Source: Enterococcus mundtii
GTDB taxonomy: Bacteria > Bacillota > Bacilli > Lactobacillales > Enterococcaceae
Direction: 5' to 3'
Length of the DNA stretch: 64,000 nt
Assembly (NCBI RefSeq): GCF_002813755.1
Contig: NZ_CP018062.1
Coordinates: 83,077-147,076 of the forward strand
The translations under genes and the position numbers were made by a program. The notes under the pieces were generated by a model. It searched no databases and was not told where the DNA came from. It saw only the letters and a list, made by a program, of their open reading frames with translations. Of the stretch, positions 1 to 8,456 are shown piece after piece (within the stretch, counting starts at the first letter, position 1; each line of letters begins with the position of its first letter).

Positions 1-1914
1 CCTTACAGTAGTATTAAAATCTCAGGTAAATCAAGTAGTAAACAAGTATCAGAGTATACTTCCTCTTTTGGTACGTGGCGCATCAATGCACTAGATCAAA
101 CGAATATCTATGCTTCAAATTTAACGATAGTTGAAGATGCTGAGGTTGAATTAGAAACAATTAGCGCAGGTAATTTAGATTTAGGAGGAGTAGTACACCC
201 CAATAACAACTTTAGAATGGAAAAAAATTCATCTTTAAATGCTGTATCAAAAGGAAATGCTGGCGAAGCTGATGGAACAAGTTTACTCGTTCGAAGAGGC
301 AGTGTTGAAATAGATGAGGGTGCAAAGCTGAACTTAGTACCACAAAATCTAAGATCAGCAATTTCTTTACGTACTGCGAACTCATCGCTCAGAATAAAAG
401 AAAAAGGTGTTCTTACCATCGATTCTAAAGGAACAAAGGCGAATGCCAATGGGGCTCTATATAATATTATTTGGATGGCGGCAGGAAGCAATCTACTAGT
501 AGAAAGTGGGAGTATATTGAATATTGTTGCCACTGAAATGGCTGCCTCACCATCAAATATTGTACATGTTAATGGGAATGCGACGGTATCCATCGGCAAA
601 GATGCTACCTTGAATATAAAAAGTGACAGTACTTCAAACGCTCAAAATTTGATGTACTTCGCTTCTGCGGGTTCAACCTTTGAATTTTCTGATGCTCAAG
701 AAGTCAATCTAGAACGAACTGGAACGATCGCCGGAACGTCGACCGCCAACGGATTGATTAATATCGCAGGAAGCACCGGGTTATTAGATATCGATGTCCA
801 ATCACTGAAACAATGGGCAAGAGGGAATTTTGAAGCGACACCCGATCATTCATGGACTCCGATCTTTAATTTGAATCTACGCTATACAGGAGTAGTTCCT
901 CGTATTGAGACTGTTTCTTCGATTTCACAAGAAACGGCAGATAGTTTTAAGCAATATTTCACTACGCAAAATGTCCAACGGATTTTATTTGAAAAAATTC
1001 CAGATGTCGAAGTCACAATTGATCCGTTAACAGAAGATCCGAATGAATTGAATTCTCATACGATTACTGGAAAGGCGAATCCTAATAGTGTGATCCGCTT
1101 CTCAGGCGATCCAGCGATTCCTTCAGGCTCTATTACTTCACCTGATATTTCTGAAAGTGAAAAGTATCATACAACGGCAGATGAGAATGGAGATTATCGC
1201 TATGAATTACCGGAAGATCGACGGTTTACTGCTGGGAATACCGTGACAGCCTATGCTTTTTTAAATGGAAAAAATGATACTGCTAGTACAATTGTAGAGG
1301 AAAAAATTGTGGTGGCACCAGTGGACCCATTAGATCCTGAAACGGAAATTGCCCCAGAGAATAAGCCTGAAATACCAGAAGATCAAGGACGTTTGAGTCT
1401 AGATTTTGTGTCTCAATTTAACTTTGATACGCAAAAAATATCTGTTAGTGATCAAACGTATTATGCACAACCGCAACGATTATTAAATGAAGATGGAACA
1501 GTGAATGAAAGCGAGGAAAGACCAAACTTTGTGCAGATCAGTGATCGTCGTGCCGGCAATGAACGCAGTGGTTGGCAGTTATCAGTTACTCAAAATGAAC
1601 AATTCCGTAATGAAAGCGGACATGAATTAATTGGCTCTGAAATACAGTTATTCAATCAAGAATTAGTGACTGCACAAGGTGGAATGGCGCCTACGTTACA
1701 AGAAGAAACTACTCAAAGAATCATACCAAATACAAAAAAAATCTTGTTACAAGCAGATGAAGAATCTGGGACGGGAACATGGATCTATCGTTTAGGGAAT
1801 CAACAAACGGCAAATAAAAGTGTCGGTCTCTATGTACCGAGAGGAACGAATCCAGAAGCAACTAGTTATTCGACAACGCTGACATGGGAATTAAGTGCAG
1901 TTCCTGGTAATTAA
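1..1914 (+). CDS. WxL-domain surface protein, 5'-truncated by window edge
   Basis: The reading frame is open from base 1, so the N-terminus, including any signal peptide, lies outside the window; about 637 codons are visible. The first ~220 residues are Asn/Ser/Gly/Ile-rich short repeats (VEIDEGAKLNL, VSIGKDATLNI) typical of beta-helix, pectate-lyase-like adhesive regions. A bacterial-Ig-like stretch follows (ITGKANPNSVIRFSG). The C-terminal ~190 residues look like a WxL domain, with two W-x-L motifs (GWQLSV and, at the extreme end, TWELSA). WxL domains bind peptidoglycan non-covalently in enterococci and lactobacilli. No LPxTG anchor is present, as expected. A terminator follows. Probably a cell-surface adhesin; the ligand is unknown. 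Confidence 0.85.
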   Translation, partial: PYSSIKISGKSSSKQVSEYTSSFGTWRINALDQTNIYASNLTIVEDAEVELETISAGNLDLGGVVHPNNNFRMEKNSSLNAVSKGNAGEADGTSLLVRRGSVEIDEGAKLNLVPQNLRSAISLRTANSSLRIKEKGVLTIDSKGTKANANGALYNIIWMAAGSNLLVESGSILNIVATEMAASPSNIVHVNGNATVSIGKDATLNIKSDSTSNAQNLMYFASAGSTFEFSDAQEVNLERTGTIAGTSTANGLINIAGSTGLLDIDVQSLKQWARGNFEATPDHSWTPIFNLNLRYTGVVPRIETVSSISQETADSFKQYFTTQNVQRILFEKIPDVEVTIDPLTEDPNELNSHTITGKANPNSVIRFSGDPAIPSGSITSPDISESEKYHTTADENGDYRYELPEDRRFTAGNTVTAYAFLNGKNDTASTIVEEKIVVAPVDPLDPETEIAPENKPEIPEDQGRLSLDFVSQFNFDTQKISVSDQTYYAQPQRLLNEDGTVNESEERPNFVQISDRRAGNERSGWQLSVTQNEQFRNESGHELIGSEIQLFNQELVTAQGGMAPTLQEETTQRIIPNTKKILLQADEESGTGTWIYRLGNQQTANKSVGLYVPRGTNPEATSYSTTLTWELSAVPGN

Positions 1915-1950
1915 AGGAAAGAGAATCGTTCTCTTTCCTTTCTTTGTATA
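1913..1950 (+). terminator. Rho-independent terminator after WxL gene
   Basis: A perfect hairpin (AAAGGAAAGAGAA, loop TCG, TTCTCTTTCCTTT) begins at the stop codon of the WxL gene and is followed by CTTTG. Confidence 0.75.
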
Positions 1951-2299
1951 GGAGTAAATTCAGGGAAACTCGTTTTAGTTTTTTTAGAAGGATCAAGTTT
2001 GAACTTACATAAATTATTAATATATATAATTTTTACTTAGTAGGATAATTCATATTTAATGAATGAAATTTTGAGTAAGATACGATTATGCTCTAAAAAG
2101 AACACTTTATGAAAAAAATAGTTTATCCTTTTATATTCATATTATAATTTTCTTAAAGGAAGGAAATAAAGAAAATAGTGTAAATAGGTTAAAAGAAAAA
2201 CATATCATTTAAACTGCTGGAATTTCTACTCGATAAAGATAAGATGATGTAAAAAAGTTGATAGAAAGTGATTAAATAATAGAAAGGAATTTCTCAAAC
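1951..2299. other. AT-rich intergenic region
   Basis: About 350 bases, very AT-rich. I see no ORF with a ribosome binding site and no strong inverted repeat. It presumably holds the promoter for the TspO-like gene, but no convincing -35/-10 pair stands out. Confidence 0.4.
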
Positions 2300-2770
2300 A
2301 TGAATTATTTAAAAGATTATCGTTTATGGTTATGTCTTGTAGGAATCGTTGGGTTAGGATTTTTATCAAGTATTTTTAGTGGCAACCCAGGAGACTATTA
2401 CTATTCTTTACAATTACCACCATTTGCACCGCCTAGCTGGATATTCGGACCGATGTGGACCCTCCTATATATTATGATGGGGGGCGCGTTGTATTTAATA
2501 ATAAATCTGCCTTCTACAAAAATGAAAGGCAAATTATTAATCTTATTTACGATTCAGTTTGTTTGTAATTTTTTATGGACGATACTATTCTTTAATTTAA
2601 AGAATAGTTTTATTGCAGCTATTGATATCAGTTTACTTTTAATTTTCTTAACGATTTTACTCTATCAATTGTGGGTGAATAGGCGTAACGCCGTGCTATT
2701 GATGATTCCCTACTATCTATGGGTAATATTTGCTACTATATTAAATTATTCAATTTATTTTTTGAATTAA
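2300..2770 (+). CDS. tspO: TspO/MBR family tryptophan-rich sensory protein
   Basis: A 156-aa integral membrane protein with five predicted transmembrane helices, the usual size and topology for TspO/MBR (bacterial homologues of the peripheral benzodiazepine receptor). The family signature region PPFAPPSWIFGPMWTLLY lies near residues 40-58, followed by the FVCNFLWTILFF helix. Known TspO proteins bind porphyrins/haem and cholesterol-like ligands in stress responses; the role here is not shown. An AAAGGA ribosome binding site lies about 12 nt before the ATG. It is monocistronic, with a hairpin terminator about 90 nt downstream. Confidence 0.9.
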   Translation: MNYLKDYRLWLCLVGIVGLGFLSSIFSGNPGDYYYSLQLPPFAPPSWIFGPMWTLLYIMMGGALYLIINLPSTKMKGKLLILFTIQFVCNFLWTILFFNLKNSFIAAIDISLLLIFLTILLYQLWVNRRNAVLLMIPYYLWVIFATILNYSIYFLN

Positions 2771-2857
2771 TTCGCAATAATTCACGTGGAATATACCAAC
2801 ATTAGTCTCTAAATAATAAAATTTTTTGTTGAGTAGAGTATCTTTTGTTGAAATTAC

Positions 2858-2905
2858 TAATACCACACAGACTGAATGATAACTTCAGTTTGTGTGGTAT
2901 TTTAT
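2858..2905. terminator. Bidirectional terminator hairpin
   Basis: An inverted repeat (AATACCACACAGACTGAA / TTCAGTTTGTGTGGTATT) with T-runs on the plus-strand side and A-rich flanks lies between the convergent TspO and response-regulator genes. It can serve both. Confidence 0.75.
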
Positions 2906-2930
2906 ATAAATAGCCACTTAAATTTAATTT

Positions 2931-3659
2931 TCAAGTAATTAGTTTTTTCAGACCACGAATGGATACTGGAATAATGTCCCCATTTTCTAAAGTGACTTCC
3001 CGTATCTTTTTATTAATCATTTGAATATTCTGGGTATTTACTACAAATGATTTATGGCAACGAATAAAGTGATGGTTTCTATCTTCAATCTCTTTTATGT
3101 TGCCATAGAACTGTAATTGACTATAAGGGAGATGTACCTCTAATTTATGAGGTACACCAGGAGAAGTAGAAAAGTATTGGATATCTTTAACAGGTAAAAA
3201 TTTGATTTCATCGTTGAATTCGATTTTAAACATCTCTTTTTCTAAAGGAGCTATTTGAAGATCTTTAAATAGCTTGCTTAAAATACGTTCGATATTATCT
3301 TTTAAATGTAAAATATCTTCCTTGATAATATAATCAGTAGGTTCAATATTATTTTTTAAAATAATCAACGAAAGATCAGTATAGGAAGTGACATAAATTA
3401 TTTTACCAGATGGATCAAGATCACGAATTTTTTTACCGAGTTCAATCCCATTCAATTCACTGTCTTTTAATTCGATATCTAAAAAATAAATACCGAAAGG
3501 AGATGTATTTATTTGAACACTTGTGAGTAAATCTTGGGAATTTGAAGTGACGAAATGGATATAGCAGCCTAAGTTTTCGATCATGATTCGATTCTTTATG
3601 ACAGTAGTTATCAACTCCAGTTGTTTCGGATCATCTTCACATATATATATTGGAATCAT
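2931..3659 (-). CDS. LytTR-family response regulator (AgrA/FsrA/ComE type)
   Basis: A 242-aa two-component response regulator. The N-terminal receiver domain has the acidic pair at D9-D10 and the phospho-acceptor D61 in FLDIEL. The C-terminal ~105 residues form a LytTR DNA-binding domain (FKIEFNDEIKFLPVKDIQYF ... FIRCHKSFVVN). The start is placed at ATG 3659, which has AAAGGAGC just upstream; longer N-terminal extensions lack a ribosome binding site. It lies 13 nt downstream of the histidine-kinase gene and is almost surely co-transcribed. The family controls peptide quorum sensing, bacteriocins and virulence; no autoinducer-peptide gene or AgrB-like protease is adjacent. Confidence 0.9.
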   Translation of the reverse strand: MIPIYICEDDPKQLELITTVIKNRIMIENLGCYIHFVTSNSQDLLTSVQINTSPFGIYFLDIELKDSELNGIELGKKIRDLDPSGKIIYVTSYTDLSLIILKNNIEPTDYIIKEDILHLKDNIERILSKLFKDLQIAPLEKEMFKIEFNDEIKFLPVKDIQYFSTSPGVPHKLEVHLPYSQLQFYGNIKEIEDRNHHFIRCHKSFVVNTQNIQMINKKIREVTLENGDIIPVSIRGLKKLIT

Positions 3660-3672
3660 TAAAAAGCTCCTT

Positions 3673-4953
3673 TTAATGTGTTTGTATATAAATTGTTTGA
3701 GAAAAACGCTGATTTTCAATTGAAGTTTCAATCAATAGATAAGGGTTCGTTTTTGCCAACTCATCCAGGATATGCAGACCTAGGCCTTCATTTTTAGGAT
3801 TGCTCTTCGTAGAAAAACCCTTTTGTTTTAATTGGTTAAGTGGCAGTGTATTGATAGTTGTATTAACTATTCGAATAACTAACGAATTCTTTTTCTTTAA
3901 AATTAACAATTCGATTTTTTTCTTTTTTGTCACAGCAGCTCCTTCTGTTGCGTTATCTAAGACAATACCAAGTATACGAACTAAATTGACCGCATGCTTG
4001 GAATCAATTTTGACTTCTTCAGGTATGGTTATCTGTAGAGAGATACCTTTCTCTATTGCCATCATTAATTTTAATGACAATACACTTCTTATTTCCGGTA
4101 CATTTATTTTATCCAATAAACTAAGATTTGCTGGGGAAAGATTCATTATCTCACGTGTAGGCAATATATTTTGATCGTAATATTTTTTTAGCCCTTCCAG
4201 ATCCCCTTCAATAATATAACTATTCATCGAAAATAATAGATTCTGATAGTCATGTTTGAATTCCCTAAGTTCTTGATAATTTTTCTCAATATCTCTTATA
4301 TAATCTTGTTGTAGCTGGATACGTTGCTCCAATAGTTGTTCTTCCATTTTTGCATTTGAAATTTTCCAATAATAAATAAAAATAATTAAACCAATACATA
4401 AATATAGAATAAAAAAAGTAGTATTTAACGCAAGTACTTCCGGATTTCCTCCCGAAAAACGAGTATATAAGATAATAATATAATAAGTTGAAAGAATAAA
4501 TACACCGATTGTACCGATTATTTGGTAATCAATTGCATAAGACCAATTATCAAGGGCTTTTCTAAAACTATAAGCAAGGATAAAAGACAAAAGAGCTGAA
4601 AGTGCAATATGAAAGTACTGCGAGGCGTCTCCGGGTTCGATCACGGAAGAACCAAGTACTATAAAGTCTCCTATACTTGCTAGATGATCTCCTAGCAGAG
4701 AAGATAATAATCCCAAAGTTAAAGCATAAACTAATTGTCGATGTGATGAAGATAAAAAATGGAATATCATAGCTAACATAAAAATTGCTATTAGTGTAGA
4801 AAAAATACCAAATATTGGGTACAAGAAACTTAATAGGATAGCATTTAAACAAGTAACAATTAGAAAAAGAGATTTATGTATTATTTGATGATCGATGAGT
4901 AATATACAAATTGTATATATGAAATATTGTAGGGCTATAGGCCATAAAAACAT
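3673..4953 (-). CDS. Sensor histidine kinase, GHKL/AgrC-FsrC type
   Basis: A 426-aa protein. The N-terminal ~200 residues are six or seven membrane-spanning segments. They are followed by a dimerisation/phosphoacceptor region with FKHDYQNLL (the likely His, near residue 240) and an ATPase domain with N-box RILGIVLDNATEGA and G-box GLGLHILDELA. This is the layout of AgrC/FsrC/ComD peptide-pheromone receptors. I choose the second ATG (4953), which sits nine bases after AGGAG; the in-frame ATG at 4962 overlaps that ribosome binding site. It forms an operon with the downstream LytTR regulator. The ligand is unknown. Confidence 0.88.
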   Translation of the reverse strand: MFLWPIALQYFIYTICILLIDHQIIHKSLFLIVTCLNAILLSFLYPIFGIFSTLIAIFMLAMIFHFLSSSHRQLVYALTLGLLSSLLGDHLASIGDFIVLGSSVIEPGDASQYFHIALSALLSFILAYSFRKALDNWSYAIDYQIIGTIGVFILSTYYIIILYTRFSGGNPEVLALNTTFFILYLCIGLIIFIYYWKISNAKMEEQLLEQRIQLQQDYIRDIEKNYQELREFKHDYQNLLFSMNSYIIEGDLEGLKKYYDQNILPTREIMNLSPANLSLLDKINVPEIRSVLSLKLMMAIEKGISLQITIPEEVKIDSKHAVNLVRILGIVLDNATEGAAVTKKKKIELLILKKKNSLVIRIVNTTINTLPLNQLKQKGFSTKSNPKNEGLGLHILDELAKTNPYLLIETSIENQRFSQTIYIQTH

Positions 4954-5035
4954 AGAATACATCTCCTAATGTGTTTTCTAAAATTATAGCATAAAGCTTA
5001 TAATATAGTTTTTTAGTAATTAATTTAACCTTTTT

Positions 5036-5069
5036 AATTGTATAGAAAATTACCGTTTTCTATACAATT
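5036..5069. promoter_or_regulatory. Perfect inverted repeat upstream of the kinase operon
   Basis: Two perfect 14-bp arms, AATTGTATAGAAAA and TTTTCTATACAATT, flank the 6-nt spacer TTACCG, about 80 bp upstream of the histidine-kinase gene. No T-tract follows directly, so an operator is more likely than a terminator. The 13-mer AATTGTATAGAAA recurs at 54572, upstream of the Rgg-like regulator. Confidence 0.5.
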
Positions 5070-5191
5070 GGATGTTTTATAAGTTATATTGAGTTTAATA
5101 AGAAGTTTTTCTTTTACTCATGGTATGTTTTATTGTGATGGTTTATCAATATATATATAGAAATGTACTAAAATGAGATTTTCAGTTATGG

Positions 5192-5460
5192 TATAATATT
5201 TATGCTGTCTGCTACCCCGGCCTATTCTGGCAAGGGGAGGAGGTTGTATTATGAATTACCTTTTCGATATGTTTTTTGCAATCGTAACAGAAGTAACCGC
5301 GCATTACATCTGTAAATGGCTTGATTGCAAAATTATTGCCAAAAAAGACAGTAAGCCTACCCGTTAATCTGAATAGAACGTAAAAGAAAACCACTAGCCC
5401 GCCAGCTAGTGGTTTTTGGTGTATCATGAATTACCTTTTCGTTAAAACAATTATACCATA
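5192..5460. ncRNA. Fst/par-type type I toxin-antitoxin locus with convergent antisense RNA
   Basis: The architecture matches pAD1 par. A plus-strand promoter (-10 TATAAT 5192-5197) drives the toxin mRNA. A shared bidirectional terminator hairpin (CCACTAGC...GCTAGTGG, about 5384-5417) ends it. On the minus strand, a convergent promoter TTGTTT-17 bp-TATAAT (-10 at 5450-5455) would drive a short antisense RNA. The 16-mer ATGAATTACCTTTTCG occurs both at the toxin start (5251-5266) and under the antisense RNA (5426-5441). These correspond to the direct repeats through which RNA II pairs with RNA I in par. Strand is given as unresolved because both RNAs are covered. Confidence 0.8.
5251..5367 (+). 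CDS. Fst-like type I toxin peptide (38 aa)
   Basis: A 38-codon ORF with a strong GGGGAGGAGG ribosome binding site. The product starts MNYLFDMFFAIVTEV, a single membrane-spanning segment, and ends in a charged tail, CKWLDCKIIAKKDSKPTR. Fst-family toxins are small membrane peptides that cause post-segregational killing of plasmid-free cells. Its neighbours are its own antisense RNA gene and shared terminator. A diverged homologue with the same tail is on the opposite strand at 57421-57534. Confidence 0.8.
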   Translation: MNYLFDMFFAIVTEVTAHYICKWLDCKIIAKKDSKPTR

Positions 5461-5469
5461 TCTACTAAA

Positions 5470-5836
5470 AAAAACAATTAATAGATAATAGACGAATTAT
5501 CATTACCACTTTGATGAAAAAAGTGAATAATCATTTATCACCAAGCTCTTGAAAGGCAGGATCGTACTCTGTTGATGCTTGAGATATTAATACATCCATC
5601 TTCAATTAAGATTTGTTTTTTGCATTGCTGCTTGAATTTTTTCTTATCTAAAAATCTAAAAAAATGTATCTCCAGGATGTAACCCATTTTCTTTAAGAAA
5701 CTCCTTTGAAATTGTTAATACTACTACTGAATTCCCCACTTTTTTGAATTTTCTTTCTTCAATTGCTATAGTCTTCTCTCTCCTCCTTTTTTTATTTGTA
5801 TATACGCTTGTTGATATTAAATCAACCGTACTCTCT
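5470..5836. other. Intergenic region, no clear gene
   Basis: About 370 bases with no ORF that I can support by a ribosome binding site and family resemblance. It could hold remnants of a small gene on the minus strand, but stops interrupt every frame. Confidence 0.35.
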
Positions 5837-5884
5837 TATCACTAACTATATAGAAAGATGAGTCTTTCTATATAGTTAGTGATA
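5837..5884. repeat. Perfect 22-bp-arm palindrome with 4-nt loop
   Basis: Arms 5837-5858 and 5863-5884 are perfect reverse complements around the loop TGAG. There is no good T-tract. Unusually long perfect arms directly upstream of a tyrosine recombinase promoter suggest a structural or recombination role, or a transcription block. Confidence 0.7.
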
Positions 5885-5918
5885 CAAAATTTATTTTTCG
5901 TAAAAGGCACTCTATTTG

Positions 5919-5959
5919 TTGACATACCCCGCTATAATTGGTATAGTCCAATTATAGCG
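5919..5959 (+). promoter_or_regulatory. Promoter with overlapping 30-bp palindromic operator
   Basis: TTGACA (5919-5924), a 17-bp spacer and TATAGT (5942-5947) form a near-consensus promoter for the recombinase gene. The -10 sits in the centre of a perfect palindrome, CGCTATAATTGG-TATAGT-CCAATTATAGCG (5930-5959). That is ideal for autorepression by a dimer. CTATAATT also occurs in the XerS target site difSL of streptococci (from memory), so it could be a recombinase site. Confidence 0.65.
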
Positions 5960-5995
5960 ATTCCCTCCCCTACTTGTAAAGAAAGGTTGATTTTA

Positions 5996-7081
5996 ATGAA
6001 TTATAAAGACGCATATAAAAAAATCGATGAATTATTAAGTCATATGCCAAATTATATAAAAGATTTTGTACAGGCTCGTGACGACCAAGATCAATCCCCA
6101 CAAACTACACTAGAATATTTGAAAAATTATAAATTATTTTTTCAATGGTTAATTAGTGAAGCTGTTGTAGCAGATACTTCTATTCATTCATTGAGAGAAT
6201 TGACTCCTTATGAATTAAATTTATATAAATCATATCTAAAACGACGTTCTAAAGAGAATATAAAAAAAGTATCTACGAAACACTATTTGCAAGATAGTAA
6301 TAATTTAGGATTGTCTGTTGCAACGATCAATCGAAATATTACTGCCTTGAAGGTTTTATTCAAGTATCTCTCCTCTAGTTCCAATAATCCTAATGGTGTG
6401 CCCTATCTCAATACTAACCCTATGGAACATGTTGCGACAATAACAGACAGAACGACACTTGCAGCTCGAGCAAATTCAATCGAAAAACAACTATTTTTAG
6501 ATGAAGATACTCAAAATTATTTAGATTACATTGAGTTTGAATACAAGGATTCTTTGAGTCCTAAGGCTCTCTCCTATTACTTACGAGATGTTGAGCGAGA
6601 TCTTGCTATCAATGCATTGATCTTAGGCTCTGGATTACGGTTATCTGAAGTAGTAAATATAAATGTAGAGGATCTGTCTTTAGATAAGAATAAAGTTGTG
6701 GTAATCAGAAAAGGAAATAAAAGAGATGCGGTCAATATAGCAGCCTTTGCTATGGAGTACTTGGCAAACTATCTGGCTATTCGTAGTAGTCGCTATAAGG
6801 CTCCTGACAACGAGAAAGCCATGTTTTTGACTACTTATAAAGGAGAGTCAAAAAGAATGACAGGAATAGCAATTGAGCGTATGGTAGCGAAATATTCAAA
6901 AGAATTCAAAGTACAAGTTAGTCCTCATAAACTACGCCATACCTTAGCCACAAGGTTATATAAACAAACTAATTCACTTGTTCTTACAGCTCAGCAATTA
7001 GGGCATACTAATACTACTACCACGACTTTGTATACGCATATTGATAATGCTGCTACGATTGATGCGTTGAATGCTTTATAA
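5996..7081 (+). CDS. Tyrosine recombinase, XerS-like
   Basis: A 361-aa site-specific recombinase, near the usual length of the single-subunit XerS of streptococci and lactococci (~356 aa). The N-terminal SAM-like core-binding domain spans about residues 1-170. The C-terminal catalytic domain shows GLRLSEVV (Arg I), VIRKGNKRD (Lys), SPHKLRHTLAT (His/Arg II), LGHTNTTTT (His III) and TLYTHI (nucleophile Tyr). ATG 5996 is chosen for its GAAAGG site; upstream in-frame codons overlap the promoter. On a plasmid it probably resolves multimers or acts at a plasmid dif-like site. Resolution rather than integration is an inference. Confidence 0.85.
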   Translation: MNYKDAYKKIDELLSHMPNYIKDFVQARDDQDQSPQTTLEYLKNYKLFFQWLISEAVVADTSIHSLRELTPYELNLYKSYLKRRSKENIKKVSTKHYLQDSNNLGLSVATINRNITALKVLFKYLSSSSNNPNGVPYLNTNPMEHVATITDRTTLAARANSIEKQLFLDEDTQNYLDYIEFEYKDSLSPKALSYYLRDVERDLAINALILGSGLRLSEVVNINVEDLSLDKNKVVVIRKGNKRDAVNIAAFAMEYLANYLAIRSSRYKAPDNEKAMFLTTYKGESKRMTGIAIERMVAKYSKEFKVQVSPHKLRHTLATRLYKQTNSLVLTAQQLGHTNTTTTTLYTHIDNAATIDALNAL

Positions 7082-7119
7082 GTAATCGAATTAATTATAA
7101 AAATAGTATTGAAGCGGAT

Positions 7120-7380
7120 ATTCAAATAAAAGTATTTATAGTAGTAATATAATAGTAATTTATTATATTACTACTATATTACTATTAAGTTATTTCATGT
7201 AAAATTTACCTAGTAATAATATATTATATTCTACTACCTTAATTAAATATAAGTGTAGTCCTATTGTAACTTGTAGAAACGTTGGTACGATAGTACTAAG
7301 AGAATATATTATCTACTACTATTATTATCCGTGAAAAAGTTACTACCAGAACTAATGATTATGGTAGTAAATAATAAAGA
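7120..7380. repeat. TAGTAATATAATAGTAAT-type repeat array
   Basis: An AT-rich stretch with several direct and inverted copies of AGTAATATAATAGTAAT / TATTATATTACTACTA. The same unit recurs at 8376-8420 and 9938-10180, on both sides of parAB. Centromere (parS)-like arrays of this composition flank parA/parB genes of enterococcal plasmids such as pCF10 and pAD1 (family knowledge). No gene lies in 7082-7480. Confidence 0.6.
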
Positions 7381-7480
7381 TAACTTTCTATCGTCTATTG
7401 ATTCAGTTTCTAAGTTGTTTATCGGCAAAAATAGTTATTTCTGTTAGCTTCAAATTTATATAGTAATAAGACTAAATTAA

Positions 7481-7515
7481 GCCCTTAGAGAGTAGAGATT
7501 CTCTAAGGGCGTTTT
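7481..7515. terminator. Hairpin terminator between recombinase and SRAP genes
   Basis: GCCCTTAGAGA / TCTCTAAGGGC arms followed by GTTTT. It lies between convergent genes and can end transcription of the minus-strand SRAP gene or read-through from the left. Confidence 0.65.
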
Positions 7516-7530
7516 CGTGATTATGAACCG

Positions 7531-8124
7531 TTACTTTTTTTCCACCATTGTGCATTCCAATTCTGGCATGTCATTGGTTACATGCTTTCTTGCAAATTCA
7601 AGATTATTTAGCCATTCATTGATCGAGGATCTTTCTATAATTACTGGCATACGATCATGTACTGAAGCTACTGACGTATTTGGTTTGGTCGTCAATATAA
7701 TTGATTCTGTTTCAAATCCTGATTCAGTTTTATGGATTCGATAAAAGCCACCAACAAATAAAGTACTGTTCTCCTTTCCTTTGAATAAAAATTTTTGTTT
7801 ATTGTGATCCCATTCATAAAAACCAGACATTGGAAAAATACAGCGGGATTCTCTAAAGGCTTTCGAGAATGTTTTTTTCTCTTCTACTGTTTCTGAACGT
7901 GCATTGATCATCAACTGTCCTTTTTTAAATCCCTCAAAGCCCCATCGGGTGATATCAGGAACAACTTCGGCTTCTTTGTTGAGGCCTAGGGTCACTACAT
8001 GATTTGAAGGAAACACTTCATTGGTAGCAAGTCGTATATCTTTGTCAGCTACTTTTGTTTCCGCTTGATCGTGATACTTTTTAAGTTCATTAGATTCTAA
8101 ATCAAAAAAATATCGTCCGCACAA
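7531..8124 (-). CDS. SRAP/YedK (HMCES) family abasic-site DNA-protein crosslink protein
   Basis: A 197-aa SOS-response-associated peptidase family protein. SRAP proteins need Cys2, exposed after Met removal, to form a thiazolidine crosslink with abasic sites in single-stranded DNA. Starting at TTG 8124 gives M-C-G-R-Y-F and puts GGAGGTGA at the right distance. The ATG at 8139 lies inside that ribosome binding site and would bury the Cys, so TTG is preferred. Other conserved motifs are INARSETV, CIFPMSGFYEWD (with the Glu) and HDRMPVI. It plausibly protects single-stranded plasmid DNA during transfer or replication. Confidence 0.9.
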   Translation of the reverse strand: MCGRYFFDLESNELKKYHDQAETKVADKDIRLATNEVFPSNHVVTLGLNKEAEVVPDITRWGFEGFKKGQLMINARSETVEEKKTFSKAFRESRCIFPMSGFYEWDHNKQKFLFKGKENSTLFVGGFYRIHKTESGFETESIILTTKPNTSVASVHDRMPVIIERSSINEWLNNLEFARKHVTNDMPELECTMVEKK

Positions 8125-8375
8125 AACATTCACCTCCATTAATATGATTGCTTGCTTAAAACATCCATTATAGATCTATTTTACAAATAAACTTTTACCA
8201 CTACTATTTAAGTTTACCTGATTTATTCTTTCATAGAAACAGATTAGTCTTCGACAAGTTTGTATTTGACTTACTATTATTTTGGTAACAAAGGAAAAAA
8301 AATGATCACAAAGCTGAGTAAACATAAACACGTATATGACCACGTTTATCTACAATGTTTTACCTAAAAGTAACG

Positions 8376-8420
8376 TAATACATTTAGTAATATAATAGTA
8401 ACATAATATATTATATTACT
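8376..8420. repeat. Short AGTAATATAATAGTAA repeat block downstream of parB
   Basis: AGTAATATAATAGTAA and the inverted TATTATATTACTA are present just past the parAB terminator. They match the arrays at 7120-7380 and 9938-10180. Confidence 0.55.
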
Positions 8421-8456
8421 AAAAGAGAAGTAGCTTTTAAAAAGCTACTTCTCTTG
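8421..8456 (-). terminator. Terminator at end of parAB
   Basis: On the minus strand AGAGAAGTAGC / GCTACTTCTCT arms followed by TTTTA. The stem overlaps the last codons of the parB-like gene. Confidence 0.7.

Noticed and set aside
5212..5427. 71-codon minus-strand ORF over the Fst locus
   Set aside because: It is the antisense of the toxin gene and its terminator; it has no ribosome binding site and the plus-strand 38-aa ORF explains the locus.
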